Source: Clostridiales bacterium
Lineage (GTDB): Bacteria; Bacillota; DSM-16504; Desulfitibacterales; JAICDB01
Length of the DNA stretch: 64,000 nt
Assembly (NCBI GenBank): GCA_020063565.1
Contig: JAICDB010000001.1
Span: forward strand, 97,056-161,055
Direction: 5' to 3'
Positions within the stretch are counted from its first letter, which is position 1. Every line of letters starts with the position of its first letter. This document shows, piece by piece, positions 37,684-46,458 of the stretch. The notes under the pieces were generated by a model. That model searched no databases, was not told the origin of the DNA, and was given only the letters and a program-made list of their open reading frames with translations. Position numbers and translations under genes: made by a program.

Positions 37684-38261
37684 TGTTAACCAGAGACGAA
37701 ATTATTGAGATTTTGAAAGATACAGGAGCTCTTCTAACAGGGCATTTTCTTTTAAGCTCCGGACTGCACAGCGACCGTTACATCCAGTGCGCTAAAGTTT
37801 TACAATATCCTGATCTGGCAGAAAAGCTCTGTTCCCAGTTAGCGGAAAAGGTAAGGGATTTTAATCCCGATCTGGTAATCGGACCTGCTCTGGGGGGAGT
37901 TGTAGCCGCCTATGAAACTGCTCGCGCGCTTAATAAACCCGGAATATTTGCAGAAAGAAAGGACGGTGAGATGCAGATCAGACGTGGTTTCCAAATAAAT
38001 CCCGGTCAAAGGGTTTTAATAGTTGAAGATGTGGTAACCACCGGGGGATCCGTTAAAGAAGTACTGAAAAAAGTTAAGGAATGTGGAGGAGAAGTTGTGG
38101 GGGTAGCTTCACTGATAGACCGCAGCGGTGGTCAAGCAAACTTTGAAGTTCCCTTCAAATCCCTAATAGCACTTGAAGTTCCAGTATTTAAACCTGAAGA
38201 ATGTTCCCAGTGTAAAGAAGGTATCCCGGTAGTTAAGCCGGGGAGCAGAGGCCAAAGTTAA
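37683..38261 (+). CDS. pyrE: Orotate phosphoribosyltransferase
   Basis: A 192-residue type I PRTase with the PRPP-binding motif VLIVEDVVTTGGSVKEVL (about 116-133) and the flexible loop region ERKDGEMQIRRGF. It converts orotate and PRPP to OMP. It is the last gene of the pyr operon and is followed by a strong bidirectional terminator. Confidence 0.95.
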   Translation: MLTRDEIIEILKDTGALLTGHFLLSSGLHSDRYIQCAKVLQYPDLAEKLCSQLAEKVRDFNPDLVIGPALGGVVAAYETARALNKPGIFAERKDGEMQIRRGFQINPGQRVLIVEDVVTTGGSVKEVLKKVKECGGEVVGVASLIDRSGGQANFEVPFKSLIALEVPVFKPEECSQCKEGIPVVKPGSRGQS

Positions 38262-38298
38262 TCCATACAAGTTACCATTATATTTGTATTCTAACAGT

Positions 38299-38330
38299 AA
38301 AAAGGCAACTCGCATGCGAGTTGCCTTTTT
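38299..38330 (+). terminator. Bidirectional terminator between pyrE and the AGCS gene
   Basis: AAAAAGGCAACTCGC / GCGAGTTGCCTTTTT forms an essentially perfect palindrome with A and T runs on both flanks, so it can stop transcription from either side. Confidence 0.9.
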
Positions 38331-38336
38331 ACTGAT

Positions 38337-39727
38337 TTATTGCTTTTTAGGTGTGACTGTCACATCCTTCTGTTCTATAAAATACTCTTTAGTTATCTTA
38401 AATATTACGGGGCTCAATAATAAAAGTGCAATCAAGTTTGGTACGGCCATGAGACCGTTCATTGCATCTGCAACCAGCCAAATTAATTCGAGGTTTCCAA
38501 TTGCACCTATAAAGACTGCCACAACCCAGAGGATGCGATATGGGAGTACTGCACCGGTTCCGAAGATATATTCAACACACTTTTCACCATAATAACTCCA
38601 TGCCAAAATGGTTGAGAAAGCGAAGAAAATTAGCCCGAAGGATACTACGAAGTCTCCGGGTCCCGGAAGCCCCATATTAAATGCCTTCGCTGAAAGCTCC
38701 GCTCCGGTTTCACCGCTCTGCCAGGCGCCTGTCATAATAATTACGAGCGCTGTCATGGTACAAACACAAATAGTATCGATAAAAGTCCCCAGCATTCCTA
38801 TGACACCCTGGCGAACAGGGTTGTTGGTAGTAGCTGCCGCGTGTGCGATTGGAGCGCTGCCAAGACCTGCTTCATTTGAGAATACACCCCTGGCAACACC
38901 AAAGCGGAGTGCTTGCTTTAAACCTGCCCCTGCAAAGCCGCCAACGGCAGCATGCCCTGTAAATGCGCTTGAAAAAATAAGGCCGATAGCTCCGGGAAGC
39001 TTAGAGGCATTTACTAAAATTATAATTAAAGCTCCAATTACATAAATAATTGCCATAAAAGGAACTAAACGTTCTGTTACTTCTCCAATACGAGTAATTC
39101 CGCCTATAATAACTGCAAAAGTTAGGATTGCTAAAACAATACCGGTAACAAAGAGAGGAATACCGAATGAACCCTGGGCAGCATGTGCCACTGAATTGGA
39201 CTGTACCGTATTTCCAATTCCAAAAGCAGCTACTGCTCCGAAGAGAGCAAAGAGCCAGGCAAGCCATTTCCAGTTGTCGCCAAGGCCATTCTTAATAAGT
39301 ACATTGGACCTCCGGCGTAGGAACCGTTTGGTTTAACCTCGCGATATTTAACTGCAAGTACTGCTTCGCCGTATTTTGTAGCCATGCCAAATAGCGCTGT
39401 AATCCACATCCAGAAAACTGCACCAGGTCCACCTAAAAAGATTGCGGTAGCTACCCCTGCAATGTTACCTGTACCAATGGTTGCAGATAATGCAGTCATC
39501 AGTGCCTGGAAGGGTGTAATTTCACCTTCGCCTTCCTGTTTTGTCTTGTCCCTGCCCTGGAAGAGGAGTTTAAATGCATAACCGATTTTTCTGACTGTCA
39601 TCCATTTGAGACCAAAAGTCAGGAAAATACCGGTTCCTACAAGTAATACCAGCATGTAGGGACCCCAGACTATACCACTTACCCAACTTACAAAACTCTC
39701 AAAATAAGCTAAAAAAGTTTCTATCAA
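38337..39727 (-). pseudogene. AGCS-family alanine/glycine:sodium symporter, disrupted by a frameshift
   Basis: The two track ORFs 39230..39727 and 38337..39191 are halves of one AGCS symporter of about 460 residues. The first half reads WGPYMLVLLVGTGIFLT ... SATIGTGNIAGVATAI ... SYAGGPMY and then goes out of frame (LLRMALATTGNG). Shifting frame near 39293-39300 restores the family sequence KNGLGDNWKWLAWLFALFGA and continues without a stop to VTVTPKKQ. One missing base explains everything. The promoter, tandem glycine riboswitch and terminator upstream are intact, so this is either a recent pseudogene or a sequencing error. If intact it would import glycine or alanine with Na+. Confidence 0.85.
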
Positions 39728-39876
39728 ATAAGACCTCCTTAGAGTTTAAAATAAAATATAGTCTCTATATTATAAATCATATTATTTATATATTCAAAAT
39801 AATGAAAATATTATGCAATATACATAATTTACCATATCATATAACCTGGCTGGAATTTTTTTGCGTGCAAAAAATA

Positions 39877-39904
39877 AAAAAGTCAAAATCTCACGATCTT
39901 GACA
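39877..39904 (-). terminator. Terminator (expression platform) of the glycine riboswitch
   Basis: On the minus strand GTCAAGATC / GATTTTGAC with a GTGA loop is followed by TTTTTTATTTTTT. It lies between the riboswitch and the symporter gene and is the likely on/off switch. Confidence 0.75.
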
Positions 39905-39960
39905 CTGGAAAGAAAATAATAAGTACGAACAGTATAACTACTGTTACGAAACAAACCTAT

Positions 39961-40122
39961 ACTCTGTCCTTTTGCCTGAGAGATTAAACAGTAAAAAACT
40001 GTTTTTGCCCCTTCGGCGCCCTATTGAGGATCTCTCCAGAGTCCTGTCCGCTTGCGGTACCGCTTTAATAAAAACACATGAGAGTTTTAACCCCTTCAGT
40101 GGACCAGATGGTCGCTCTCCTG
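39961..40122 (-). promoter_or_regulatory. Tandem glycine riboswitch upstream of the AGCS symporter
   Basis: On the minus strand there are two successive aptamers. The second carries the hallmark GCGCCGAAGGGGCAA ... CTCTCAGGCAAAAGGACAGAG. The first carries CACTGAAGGGG ... ACTCTCATG ... GCGGACAGGACTCT after GGAGAG. This is the classic cooperative glycine riboswitch. It controls the Na+-coupled amino-acid symporter through the terminator downstream. Confidence 0.92.
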
Positions 40123-40169
40123 CAAACATCATCCAGTGTGTGATATTAAATTGTGAATTAATAATTTAA

Positions 40170-40198
40170 ATTATATATTTCTTATGGATAAAATGCAA
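40170..40198 (-). promoter_or_regulatory. Sigma-A promoter of the glycine riboswitch transcript
   Basis: On the minus strand TTGCAT, a 17-base spacer and TATAAT precede the riboswitch by about 50 bases. Confidence 0.75.
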
Positions 40199-40264
40199 GA
40201 TGCTTATTTATACTTTAATCTTATACATATAAAAGGATTTTTCAATATAATTTATAATTGTTAA

Positions 40265-40510
40265 GCCCTTAATGCTACCGGATATACATTTCTTTTTAGA
40301 GATATCAGGCTGCAGGTTAAAAAAGAAGATGTCGTAAGGGCGAAAAGGATCTCGGAAAATGATTTGGATAGCGATTGTACTGCATCCGAGTTGACCATAA
40401 GAACTGATTTTATGAGCGATATTTCTACTGTAGAAAATGTGTCAGAAGTTTTACAAACTGCCTACGGCCTATATAGCGAACTCTTAAATTTAGCTAAAGA
40501 TATAGAATAA
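40265..40510 (+). pseudogene. Start-less ORF remnant, unknown family
   Basis: An 82-codon open frame without a start codon or ribosome binding site runs from the stop at 40262 to TAA 40508-40510. The translation (ATGYTFLFRDIRLQVKKEDV ... NVSEVLQTAYGLYSELLNLAKDIE) is rich in charged residues and looks like real protein. It may be the tail of a decayed gene. I do not recognise the family. It sits between the glycine riboswitch promoter and the pan operon promoter. Confidence 0.35.
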
Positions 40511-40525
40511 ATAATATCCTTTTAA

Positions 40526-40554
40526 TTGAAATAGCTAGATAAATGTGGTAGTAT
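40526..40554 (+). promoter_or_regulatory. Sigma-A promoter of the pan operon leader
   Basis: TTGAAA (40526-40531), a 17-base spacer and TAGTAT (40549-40554). Transcription would start near 40561, giving a leader of about 280 bases before the first gene. Confidence 0.65.
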
Positions 40555-40560
40555 TTTACC

Positions 40561-40720
40561 TGGATGGCATCCTGTGGAGCCATACCTGCTTGTTTCAGTT
40601 GGTATTTTCATAATCATATAGCTTATGTACCGCTTGGAGCCGGGAGGACCGAGACGGATAGACGGGTGAAGTATGTCTAAAAACAAACTACAACCTCCGG
40701 TACAACGGAGGATTTTTTAT
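40561..40720 (+). promoter_or_regulatory. Unidentified structured leader RNA with terminator/antiterminator, upstream of the pan operon
   Basis: The leader ends in an intrinsic terminator CCTCCG / CGGAGG plus ATTTTTT (40694-40718). Its 5' arm and loop (CCTCCGGTACA) can pair instead with two upstream strings in the correct antiparallel order: TGTACCG (40626-40632) and GGGAGG (40642-40647). That is a mutually exclusive antiterminator. Other local hairpins are GGTA...CATAA / TTATG...TACC and TAGAC / GTCTA. I could not match it to a riboswitch class I know well; the known 'pan' RNA motif upstream of panBCD genes is one possibility I cannot confirm. Confidence 0.6.
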
Positions 40721-40843
40721 TATCAGGAATAAGCTCGATAGTGCTGATAGGATACGTTGGAGCTAATTGCATAAATCATTTTCTTGAATACTGACCGTCT
40801 ACTTTCTTCCTCCCATGCAAAAAATAGTTAGGGAGGTGTTTTT

Positions 40844-41719
40844 GTGCCTGAGTCAATCGGTATTATAGGAGCAGGAAAAGTAGGGTCTATTCTGGCGCTG
40901 CTTTTAAAGGAAACAGGTTATACCATATCTTTTATAGTTAGCAGCTCAGAAGAAAAACGTAAAGTTCTATCTGAAGCAACCGGGGCTTTAACCTTCTCAC
41001 AAATAGTAAAGGACTTGCCCCGGGCAGATATTATCCTTATTACCACACCTGACGGAGTGGTTGCTGATATGGCAAAGAAGCTTGTGGAAAATCACTGTCT
41101 TTCTCCAGGCACCATAGTGGCCCATACAAGCGGTTCCCTTAGCTCTCAAGAATTACATGAAGTTAAGTCCAAGGATGCTTTTATCGCTTCCATACACCCT
41201 CTTAAATCCTTTACAGGGAATAAGGTGCCCGGTGATTTTCTTAATGGAGTTTATTTTGCACTTGAAGGCGATGAAGAAAGCCTGCAACCACTAAAAGAAC
41301 TGGCGATCTCTTTAGGAGGAAAACCGTTTACCATTAAAACGGAGCAAAAGATCTTCTATCACGCTGCCGCAGTAGTTGCGTGTAATTACCTGGTTTCTTT
41401 AAACCATTATGCAGTTTACCTTCTTAATGAAGCAGGGGTAAGTGAAAAAGAAGCGCTTAATTTACTGGAACCTTTAATTATAGGTACCCTTAAAAATATT
41501 CTTACATATGGACCTGTAGACTCTTTAACGGGCCCTGTAGAAAGGTGCGATATTAAAACTCTTCAGAGTCATTTGCAGGAAATAGAAAAACTGGGCAGCC
41601 TGGAAAAAAGCTTTTATTCTATACTCGGTTTATATACTGCTAAAGTTGCTGCTGAAAAGAATACTGATCTAAGGGAAAGTTACATTAAAGTAAAAAAATT
41701 ATTTGAGGAGGCTCTTTAA
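40844..41719 (+). CDS. Rossmann-like/DUF2520 dehydrogenase-like protein of the pan operon
   Basis: A 291-residue protein with an N-terminal NAD(P)-binding fold (SIGIIGAGKVGSILALLL) and the DUF2520 C-terminal helical domain (FYHAAAVVACNYLVSLNHYAVYLL...). The active-site-like segments HTSGSLSSQEL and SIHPLKSF are typical of this group, which resembles 6-phosphogluconate or ketopantoate reductase-like enzymes. It is the first gene of a panB-panC-panD-coaX operon, and no panE is in the window, so it may reduce ketopantoate (inference). It starts at GTG 40844 with GGGAGGTG upstream, and panB follows with a TAATG overlap. Confidence 0.75.
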   Translation: MPESIGIIGAGKVGSILALLLKETGYTISFIVSSSEEKRKVLSEATGALTFSQIVKDLPRADIILITTPDGVVADMAKKLVENHCLSPGTIVAHTSGSLSSQELHEVKSKDAFIASIHPLKSFTGNKVPGDFLNGVYFALEGDEESLQPLKELAISLGGKPFTIKTEQKIFYHAAAVVACNYLVSLNHYAVYLLNEAGVSEKEALNLLEPLIIGTLKNILTYGPVDSLTGPVERCDIKTLQSHLQEIEKLGSLEKSFYSILGLYTAKVAAEKNTDLRESYIKVKKLFEEAL

Positions 41720-42537
41720 TGAAAACTTCAATAAAAGAAGTCTTCAAAAAAAGTGGTATTCCGATAACCATGGTAACTGCTTATGATTATCCTCTGGCAA
41801 AACTCGTCGAAGCCGCCGGCATAGATGCTATTCTTGTAGGAGATTCTGTCGGGAATGTGGTTTTAGGTTATGAAAGTACAGTGCAGGTAACCATGGATGA
41901 GATGTTACATCATGTCAGGGCTGTGGTTAGGGGAGTAGAAAAAACCCCGGTTATAGCTGACATGCCCTTTTTGTCTTATCAAGTCTCACAAGAGGAAGCA
42001 TTGAAAAACGCCGGGAGATTAATGAGGGCAGGAGCAAGTGCAGTAAAGCTTGAGGGAGGAAAGGAAGTTGCGGAGACTGTCCAAAGGATAGTTGAATGCG
42101 GTATTCCTGTCATGGGTCATCTAGGATTAACACCCCAGTCTGTAAATCAACTGGGAGGATATAAGGTGCAGGGTAAAAGTAAGGAAAAAGCAGAGAAAAT
42201 TTTACAAGATGCGAAATTACTTGAGGAAGCCGGGGTTTTTGCAATAGTTGCTGAATGTATTCCTGCCGGGTTAGCACAGGAGCTTTCCGAAATGTCTCAT
42301 GTTCCCATTATAGGGATTGGTGCAGGTGCCTTTTGTGACGGTCAGGTACTTGTACTCCATGATTTGCTGGGATTTAATGATGAATTTAAGCCTAAATTTG
42401 TTAAGAAATATGAAAGCTTATGTGATAAAATAATGAATGCTTTGAAGGAGTATAAGAATGAGGTCCGAAATAGGGAGTTTCCTGGCCCTGAACATAGTTT
42501 TTTTACCAGTGAAGAAGAAATGAAAAAGTTATATTGA
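41719..42537 (+). CDS. panB: Ketopantoate hydroxymethyltransferase
   Basis: A 272-residue PanB that adds a one-carbon unit from methylene-THF to 2-oxoisovalerate. Visible are ITMVTAYDYPLAKLVE, VGDSVGNVVLGYEST (Mg-binding Asp), PVMGHLGLTPQSVNQLGGYKVQG, and IGIGAGAFCDGQVLVLHDLLG. It has the family length. Its start overlaps the stop of the preceding dehydrogenase-like gene, and panC follows at 13 bases. Confidence 0.96.
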   Translation: MKTSIKEVFKKSGIPITMVTAYDYPLAKLVEAAGIDAILVGDSVGNVVLGYESTVQVTMDEMLHHVRAVVRGVEKTPVIADMPFLSYQVSQEEALKNAGRLMRAGASAVKLEGGKEVAETVQRIVECGIPVMGHLGLTPQSVNQLGGYKVQGKSKEKAEKILQDAKLLEEAGVFAIVAECIPAGLAQELSEMSHVPIIGIGAGAFCDGQVLVLHDLLGFNDEFKPKFVKKYESLCDKIMNALKEYKNEVRNREFPGPEHSFFTSEEEMKKLY

Positions 42538-42550
42538 GGGGGGAAACAAA

Positions 42551-43396
42551 ATGTTGTTGATAAATAAAGTTTTAGAAATAAGAGAGCATGTTAAAAATGC
42601 TAAAAAAGAAGGTAAAAAAGTAGGTCTGGTTCCTACCATGGGGTTTTTTCATGATGGACATTTGGAGTTGATGCGCCAGGCAAGGAAAGAGTGTGATGTG
42701 GTTATTGTAAGTATTTTTGTTAATCCCACTCAGTTTGGTCCCGGAGAGGACTATGAGGATTATCCCAGGGATTTAGAGAGGGATATGCAGCTGGCAGAAG
42801 AAGTTGGAGTAGATGTCATCTTTAATCCCTCTGTAGAGGAAATGTACCCGGATGGATTTTCAACCTATGTGGAAGTTAAGGGAATAACCGGCAAATTATG
42901 TGGTAGATCACGGCCCGGTCATTTTAAAGGGGTTGCAACTATAGTTACCAAGCTTTTTAATTCGGTACAGCCTGATGTGGCTTTTTTTGGACAAAAGGAT
43001 GCTCAGCAGGTTTTAGTCATTAAGAAAATGGTCAAGGAACTCAATATTGATGTTGAAATTAGAACTGTTCCCATTGTCAGGGAAGAGGATGGAATAGCAA
43101 TGAGTTCCAGAAATCTTTATCTAAATGATGAAGAAAGAAAAGCCGCAAGAATTCTTTACCGCAGTATCCAAAAAGCGCAGCAAAAAGTTCAGGAAGGAGA
43201 GCGGGATGTTAATAGTTTGAAAGGTGCTGTTATCGATATGATTTCTTCGGAACCTTTGGCTAAGATTGACTATGTAGAACTGTTAACCTATCCCGAATTA
43301 GAAGAAAAAGATGTTTTGGAAGGCAAAATGCTGCTTGCCCTGGCAGTTAAAATTGGTAAAGCGAGACTTATAGATAATGCAATACTGGAGGGGTAA
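42551..43396 (+). CDS. panC: Pantothenate synthetase
   Basis: A 281-residue PanC that ligates pantoate and beta-alanine through a pantoyl-adenylate. Signature parts are [18 protein letters not shown] (the HIGH-like motif), [33 protein letters not shown] and the KMSKS-like loop MSSRNLYL. It lies between panB and panD. Confidence 0.96.
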   Translation: MLLINKVLEIREHVKNAKKEGKKVGLVPTMGFFHDGHLELMRQARKECDVVIVSIFVNPTQFGPGEDYEDYPRDLERDMQLAEEVGVDVIFNPSVEEMYPDGFSTYVEVKGITGKLCGRSRPGHFKGVATIVTKLFNSVQPDVAFFGQKDAQQVLVIKKMVKELNIDVEIRTVPIVREEDGIAMSSRNLYLNDEERKAARILYRSIQKAQQKVQEGERDVNSLKGAVIDMISSEPLAKIDYVELLTYPELEEKDVLEGKMLLALAVKIGKARLIDNAILEG

Positions 43397-43398
43397 TC

Positions 43399-43770
43399 AT
43401 GCTGTTAAATATGTTTAAATCCAAAATTCACAGAGCTACTGTAACAGATGCAGATTTAAATTATGTCGGAAGTGTTACTATTGATTCAGAACTAATGGAA
43501 AAGGCGGATATACTTGAAAATGAAAGGGTACAGATAGTTAATTTAAATAATGGTGCAAGATTTGAAACTTATGTTATACCCGGAGAAAAGGGTTCAGGGA
43601 CGATCTGCTTAAATGGAGCAGCAGCGAGGCTTGTCCAAAAAGGTGATAAAGTAATTATTATTTCATATGCAATGATGGAGAGGAAAGAAGCTGAAAACTA
43701 TACTCCAAAAGTTGTTGTTGTTGATGAAAATAATAAGCCGGTGGAATTTCCCAAAGAAAAGAGGGATTAA
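43399..43770 (+). CDS. panD: Aspartate 1-decarboxylase (pyruvoyl enzyme)
   Basis: A 123-residue PanD giving beta-alanine from aspartate. The self-cleavage site that forms the pyruvoyl group is in [10 protein letters not shown] (Gly-Ser, about residue 26), and the active-site region [22 protein letters not shown] is intact. ATG 43399 or 43411 could be the start; the second would match the usual cleavage position more closely. It abuts coaX. Confidence 0.95.
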   Translation: MLLNMFKSKIHRATVTDADLNYVGSVTIDSELMEKADILENERVQIVNLNNGARFETYVIPGEKGSGTICLNGAAARLVQKGDKVIIISYAMMERKEAENYTPKVVVVDENNKPVEFPKEKRD

Positions 43771-44541
43771 ATGCTCCTGGTATTGGATATTGGCAATACT
43801 TCAACAGTTGCAGGGGTATATAAAGGTGAAAAGTTGCTAAATTACTGGTGGCTTGCCACTGTCAGGGAGCGCAGTTCTGATGAGTACGGTATCTTGATTA
43901 GGGAATTATTAACTACTTCAACAATTGACCCCAAAGATATTGATGCAATGATTATTTCTTCCGTTGTTCCACCCCTCACTGGTGCTTTTCACAGGACTGC
44001 CAGGAAATATTTTAATGTGGAACCTCTTGTAGTGGGCCCGGGAGTAAAAACAGGTATAGCAATTAAATTTGACTACCCCCGAGAGGTTGGTGCAGATCGG
44101 ATAGTTAATGCGGTAGCAGGCTACCATAATTACGGTGGTCCTTTAATTATAGTGGATTTCGGTACTGCCACTACATTTTGCGTAATATCTGAAAGGGGAG
44201 AATACCTGGGTGGTATTATAGCTCCCGGGATCAATGTTTCCACGGAAGCACTCTATTCCGGAGCCTCCAAGCTTCCGAGAGTTGAACTGGAAAAACCACC
44301 TACAGTAGTTGGAAAGAATACTGTAGCAAGTATGCAGGCAGGAATTTTATACGGGTTTGTGGGGCTTGTCAAGGAAATTGTAGAACGTATTAATAAAGAA
44401 AGAAAAACTAAACATAAAGTAATTGCCACAGGGGAAATGGCAGAACTGATAGCAGGCGAAACCTCTGTAATTGATATCGTTGACCCGCTCCTAACATTAA
44501 AGGGTCTTAAAATAATATATAATAAAAATTTGAACAACTAA
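43771..44541 (+). CDS. coaX: Type III pantothenate kinase
   Basis: A 256-residue CoaX, the first step of CoA synthesis from pantothenate. Motifs are LLVLDIGNTSTVAGVY at the start, PREVGADRIVNAVAGY near 105, VDFGTATTFCVI near 127 and LGGIIAPGINVS. It starts directly at the panD stop, so pantothenate production and phosphorylation are co-expressed. Type III kinases are not feedback-inhibited by CoA, which makes control at the leader RNA plausible. Confidence 0.95.
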   Translation: MLLVLDIGNTSTVAGVYKGEKLLNYWWLATVRERSSDEYGILIRELLTTSTIDPKDIDAMIISSVVPPLTGAFHRTARKYFNVEPLVVGPGVKTGIAIKFDYPREVGADRIVNAVAGYHNYGGPLIIVDFGTATTFCVISERGEYLGGIIAPGINVSTEALYSGASKLPRVELEKPPTVVGKNTVASMQAGILYGFVGLVKEIVERINKERKTKHKVIATGEMAELIAGETSVIDIVDPLLTLKGLKIIYNKNLNN

Positions 44542-44559
44542 TTATATTGTGGTAAGAAT

Positions 44560-44613
44560 TTTTTATGCTTAATTATGTTTTTATGCTTAATTATGTTTTT
44601 ATGCTTAATTATG
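44560..44613 (+). repeat. Three perfect tandem 18-bp repeats at the start of the AbrB-type gene
   Basis: TTTTTATGCTTAATTATG occurs three times head-to-tail at 44560, 44578 and 44596. Each unit is 6 codons long and contains ATGs, so copy number changes keep the reading frame and alter the spacing or the number of start codons. Confidence 0.95.
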
Positions 44614-45684
44614 AAGGAAGGGTACAGCAACTTGCTTGAAGAATATTATGGGCTATTTATAATTTTGATGATTGGTTATCTTAGTGCTCAATTGAGTTTA
44701 TTTTTTAAGGTTCCTGCCGGGAGATTGGTGGGGCCTATTTTAGCCATTGGTTTATTGAAAATAATTGGTTTAGATATCATTATTCCAAGCTACATTAAGT
44801 CATTATTTGCTGTGGTATTGGGAATTTATCTAGGAGTTCGTTTTGATAAAGAACTGGTAAACAGATTGAAAAAGCTGGTCAGGCCTTCTCTCTTATTAAT
44901 TATCTGGTATATAGCCAGTACTTCACTAAACGGGTACCTGCTAAGCCATTTAGCTGTTATAGATAACGTTACTGCATTTTTATCGGTAGTTCCCGGCGGA
45001 ATTGCCGAAACAACTGTTCTTGCAATGTCTTATCATGCAGATCTGTTGCAAATAACATGTTTTCAAATGGCCAGGCTTTTAAGTGTTGTTTTAGTACTAC
45101 CTCTTCTTATAAAAAAATGTATCTCTACGGATGAAATGGAAACAGGCAAGTCAAGAAGTGAAAAAACAAATAAAAGTGAAAAGAAAATTCTCAACTGGCT
45201 TGGTTTGTTAATATTTGGTGGACTTGGCGGGCTTGTTTTTAATGCCCTTCATTTTCCTGCCGGAAATATGATAGGGGCGCTTATTACTATAGTTTTCTTA
45301 AATGCAAAATTCGATTATAAGCTAAAAGCGCCGCCTAAATTTTTTTATCATCTGGCACAGATTGGAATGGGTGGAATAATTGGAACAAGTTTCACTTCGG
45401 AAGGTTTATTTTATATTGCAGATCTTTTTATCCCAATACTGGTAATGACATTATTAGTCATATTAAGCAGTTTAATTTTAGCTTATTGTCTGGGAAAGAT
45501 CTTTAAATGGAACTTTATAACAAGTTTTTTAGCTGCTGTTCCCGGAGGGCTTATTCCAATGATTATACTAGCAGATGAAGTAAATGCTGATCGAACTGTG
45601 GTAGGAACACTGCAGATGGTAAGGTTACTGACCGCTATTGTAATCATTCCTTTTACTTATTCAGTTTTTATTGAACTATTTTAA
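44575..45684 (+). CDS. AbrB-family (duplicated) membrane protein
   Basis: A protein of up to 369 residues with about 10 membrane helices of the AbrB family (pfam often named putative ammonia monooxygenase, a misnomer). The internal duplication is visible: FLSVVPGGIAETTVLAMSYHADLLQITCFQMARLL in the first half and FLAAVPGGLIPMIILADEVNADRTVVGTLQMVRLL in the second. The function is unknown. The start is ambiguous. ATGs at 44575, 44593 and 44611 sit inside the 18-bp repeats with poor ribosome binding sites, and TTG 44632 follows GAAGGAAGGG at good spacing. Confidence 0.8.
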   Translation: MFLCLIMFLCLIMKEGYSNLLEEYYGLFIILMIGYLSAQLSLFFKVPAGRLVGPILAIGLLKIIGLDIIIPSYIKSLFAVVLGIYLGVRFDKELVNRLKKLVRPSLLLIIWYIASTSLNGYLLSHLAVIDNVTAFLSVVPGGIAETTVLAMSYHADLLQITCFQMARLLSVVLVLPLLIKKCISTDEMETGKSRSEKTNKSEKKILNWLGLLIFGGLGGLVFNALHFPAGNMIGALITIVFLNAKFDYKLKAPPKFFYHLAQIGMGGIIGTSFTSEGLFYIADLFIPILVMTLLVILSSLILAYCLGKIFKWNFITSFLAAVPGGLIPMIILADEVNADRTVVGTLQMVRLLTAIVIIPFTYSVFIELF

Positions 45685-45687
45685 TAC

Positions 45688-45727
45688 AAAAAGCCTCTAC
45701 CAACTCTCGTTAAGGTAGAGGCTTTTT
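45688..45727 (+). terminator. Bidirectional terminator between the AbrB-type gene and the flavoprotein gene
   Basis: AAAAAGCCTCTACC / GGTAGAGGCTTTTT with a 12-base loop. A- and T-runs on both flanks allow termination from both convergent genes. Confidence 0.9.
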
Positions 45728-45730
45728 CAT

Positions 45731-46297
45731 TTAACTGAGTTTCTTCACCAATTTTGCCACATTACTGGAAAACTGCTTAACTGTATCCATTCCTTCCGCA
45801 TCCTGTAATGCATCCCCCGGCTGGGCCCCGAATACTAAGTTCCAGTAATTGGCTCCGGGAACTATCATATCATTAATAAAGTAAAACATGAGCATTTCCT
45901 GGTAGGATGTTGATAATCCGCCCCTTCGTGCAATTGCAATTGGCCCTCCAACTTTCCAGCTTAAGAATTTGTCAGTACCCCTGGAAACCATACCAATTCT
46001 CTGAAGCGCGTTCATTAAGTCCCCTCTGGGGGTTCCGAAATAAACTGGGGCCCCTACTATAAGTCCCTGTGCTGTACGAATTTTATCTATTATCTCATTT
46101 AAGCCATCATCTAAAGAACATTTTTTGGTATCCCTGCATTTATAGCAAGCAATACAGCCTTCAATTTTTTTGCCTGCTAAAGAAATTACTTCTGCTTCTA
46201 CACCCTCATTTGCAATGACTTTTTTACATTCTTCTAAAACCTGAGCAGTATTTCCCTTTGCCCTGGGGCTGCCTGACAACAGAATTACTTTCTCCAA
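45731..46297 (-). CDS. Iron-sulfur flavoprotein / NADPH-dependent FMN reductase-like protein
   Basis: About 188 residues with a flavodoxin-like fold. The FMN phosphate loop is LLSGSPRAKGNTAQVLEE, a Cys cluster follows in GCIACYKCRDTKKCSLDDG (CxxCx2Cx5C, likely Fe-S), and the FMN loop is GAPVYFGTPRGDLMNALQR. It fits the iron-sulfur flavoprotein (Isf) group of anaerobes, which help detoxify O2 or H2O2 or act as general redox proteins. The track's ATG 46375 adds a non-conserved 26-residue extension. TTG 46297, six bases after GGGAGGGG, is a much better start. Confidence 0.82.
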   Translation of the reverse strand: MEKVILLSGSPRAKGNTAQVLEECKKVIANEGVEAEVISLAGKKIEGCIACYKCRDTKKCSLDDGLNEIIDKIRTAQGLIVGAPVYFGTPRGDLMNALQRIGMVSRGTDKFLSWKVGGPIAIARRGGLSTSYQEMLMFYFINDMIVPGANYWNLVFGAQPGDALQDAEGMDTVKQFSSNVAKLVKKLS

Positions 46298-46458
46298 ATT
46301 TATTCCCCTCCCTGTATTTAAATTAAATATTGTTTGTTTATCACTTAACTTACAAATATTATATCTTTTTAACAAAATCTGATCAAATAAACATCCTTCA
46401 GCATTGAATTAAGAACAGAACAGCAAATTATATCAAGTAACACATGGTGCTAAATTTT

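Noticed and set aside
38608-39045. 145-residue plus-strand ORF
   Set aside because: Antisense to the AGCS symporter, which has clear family sequence in the other direction.
39001-39267. 88-residue minus-strand ORF beside the frameshift
   Set aside because: It reads a third, non-coding frame of the symporter; the real continuation is in the frame of 38337..39191.
39944-40169. Short ORFs on both strands
   Set aside because: They cover the conserved glycine riboswitch aptamers and have no protein-like sequence.
44560-44613. Short repeat array as a possible CRISPR
   Set aside because: The 18-bp units are directly adjacent with no spacers and lie over a gene start.
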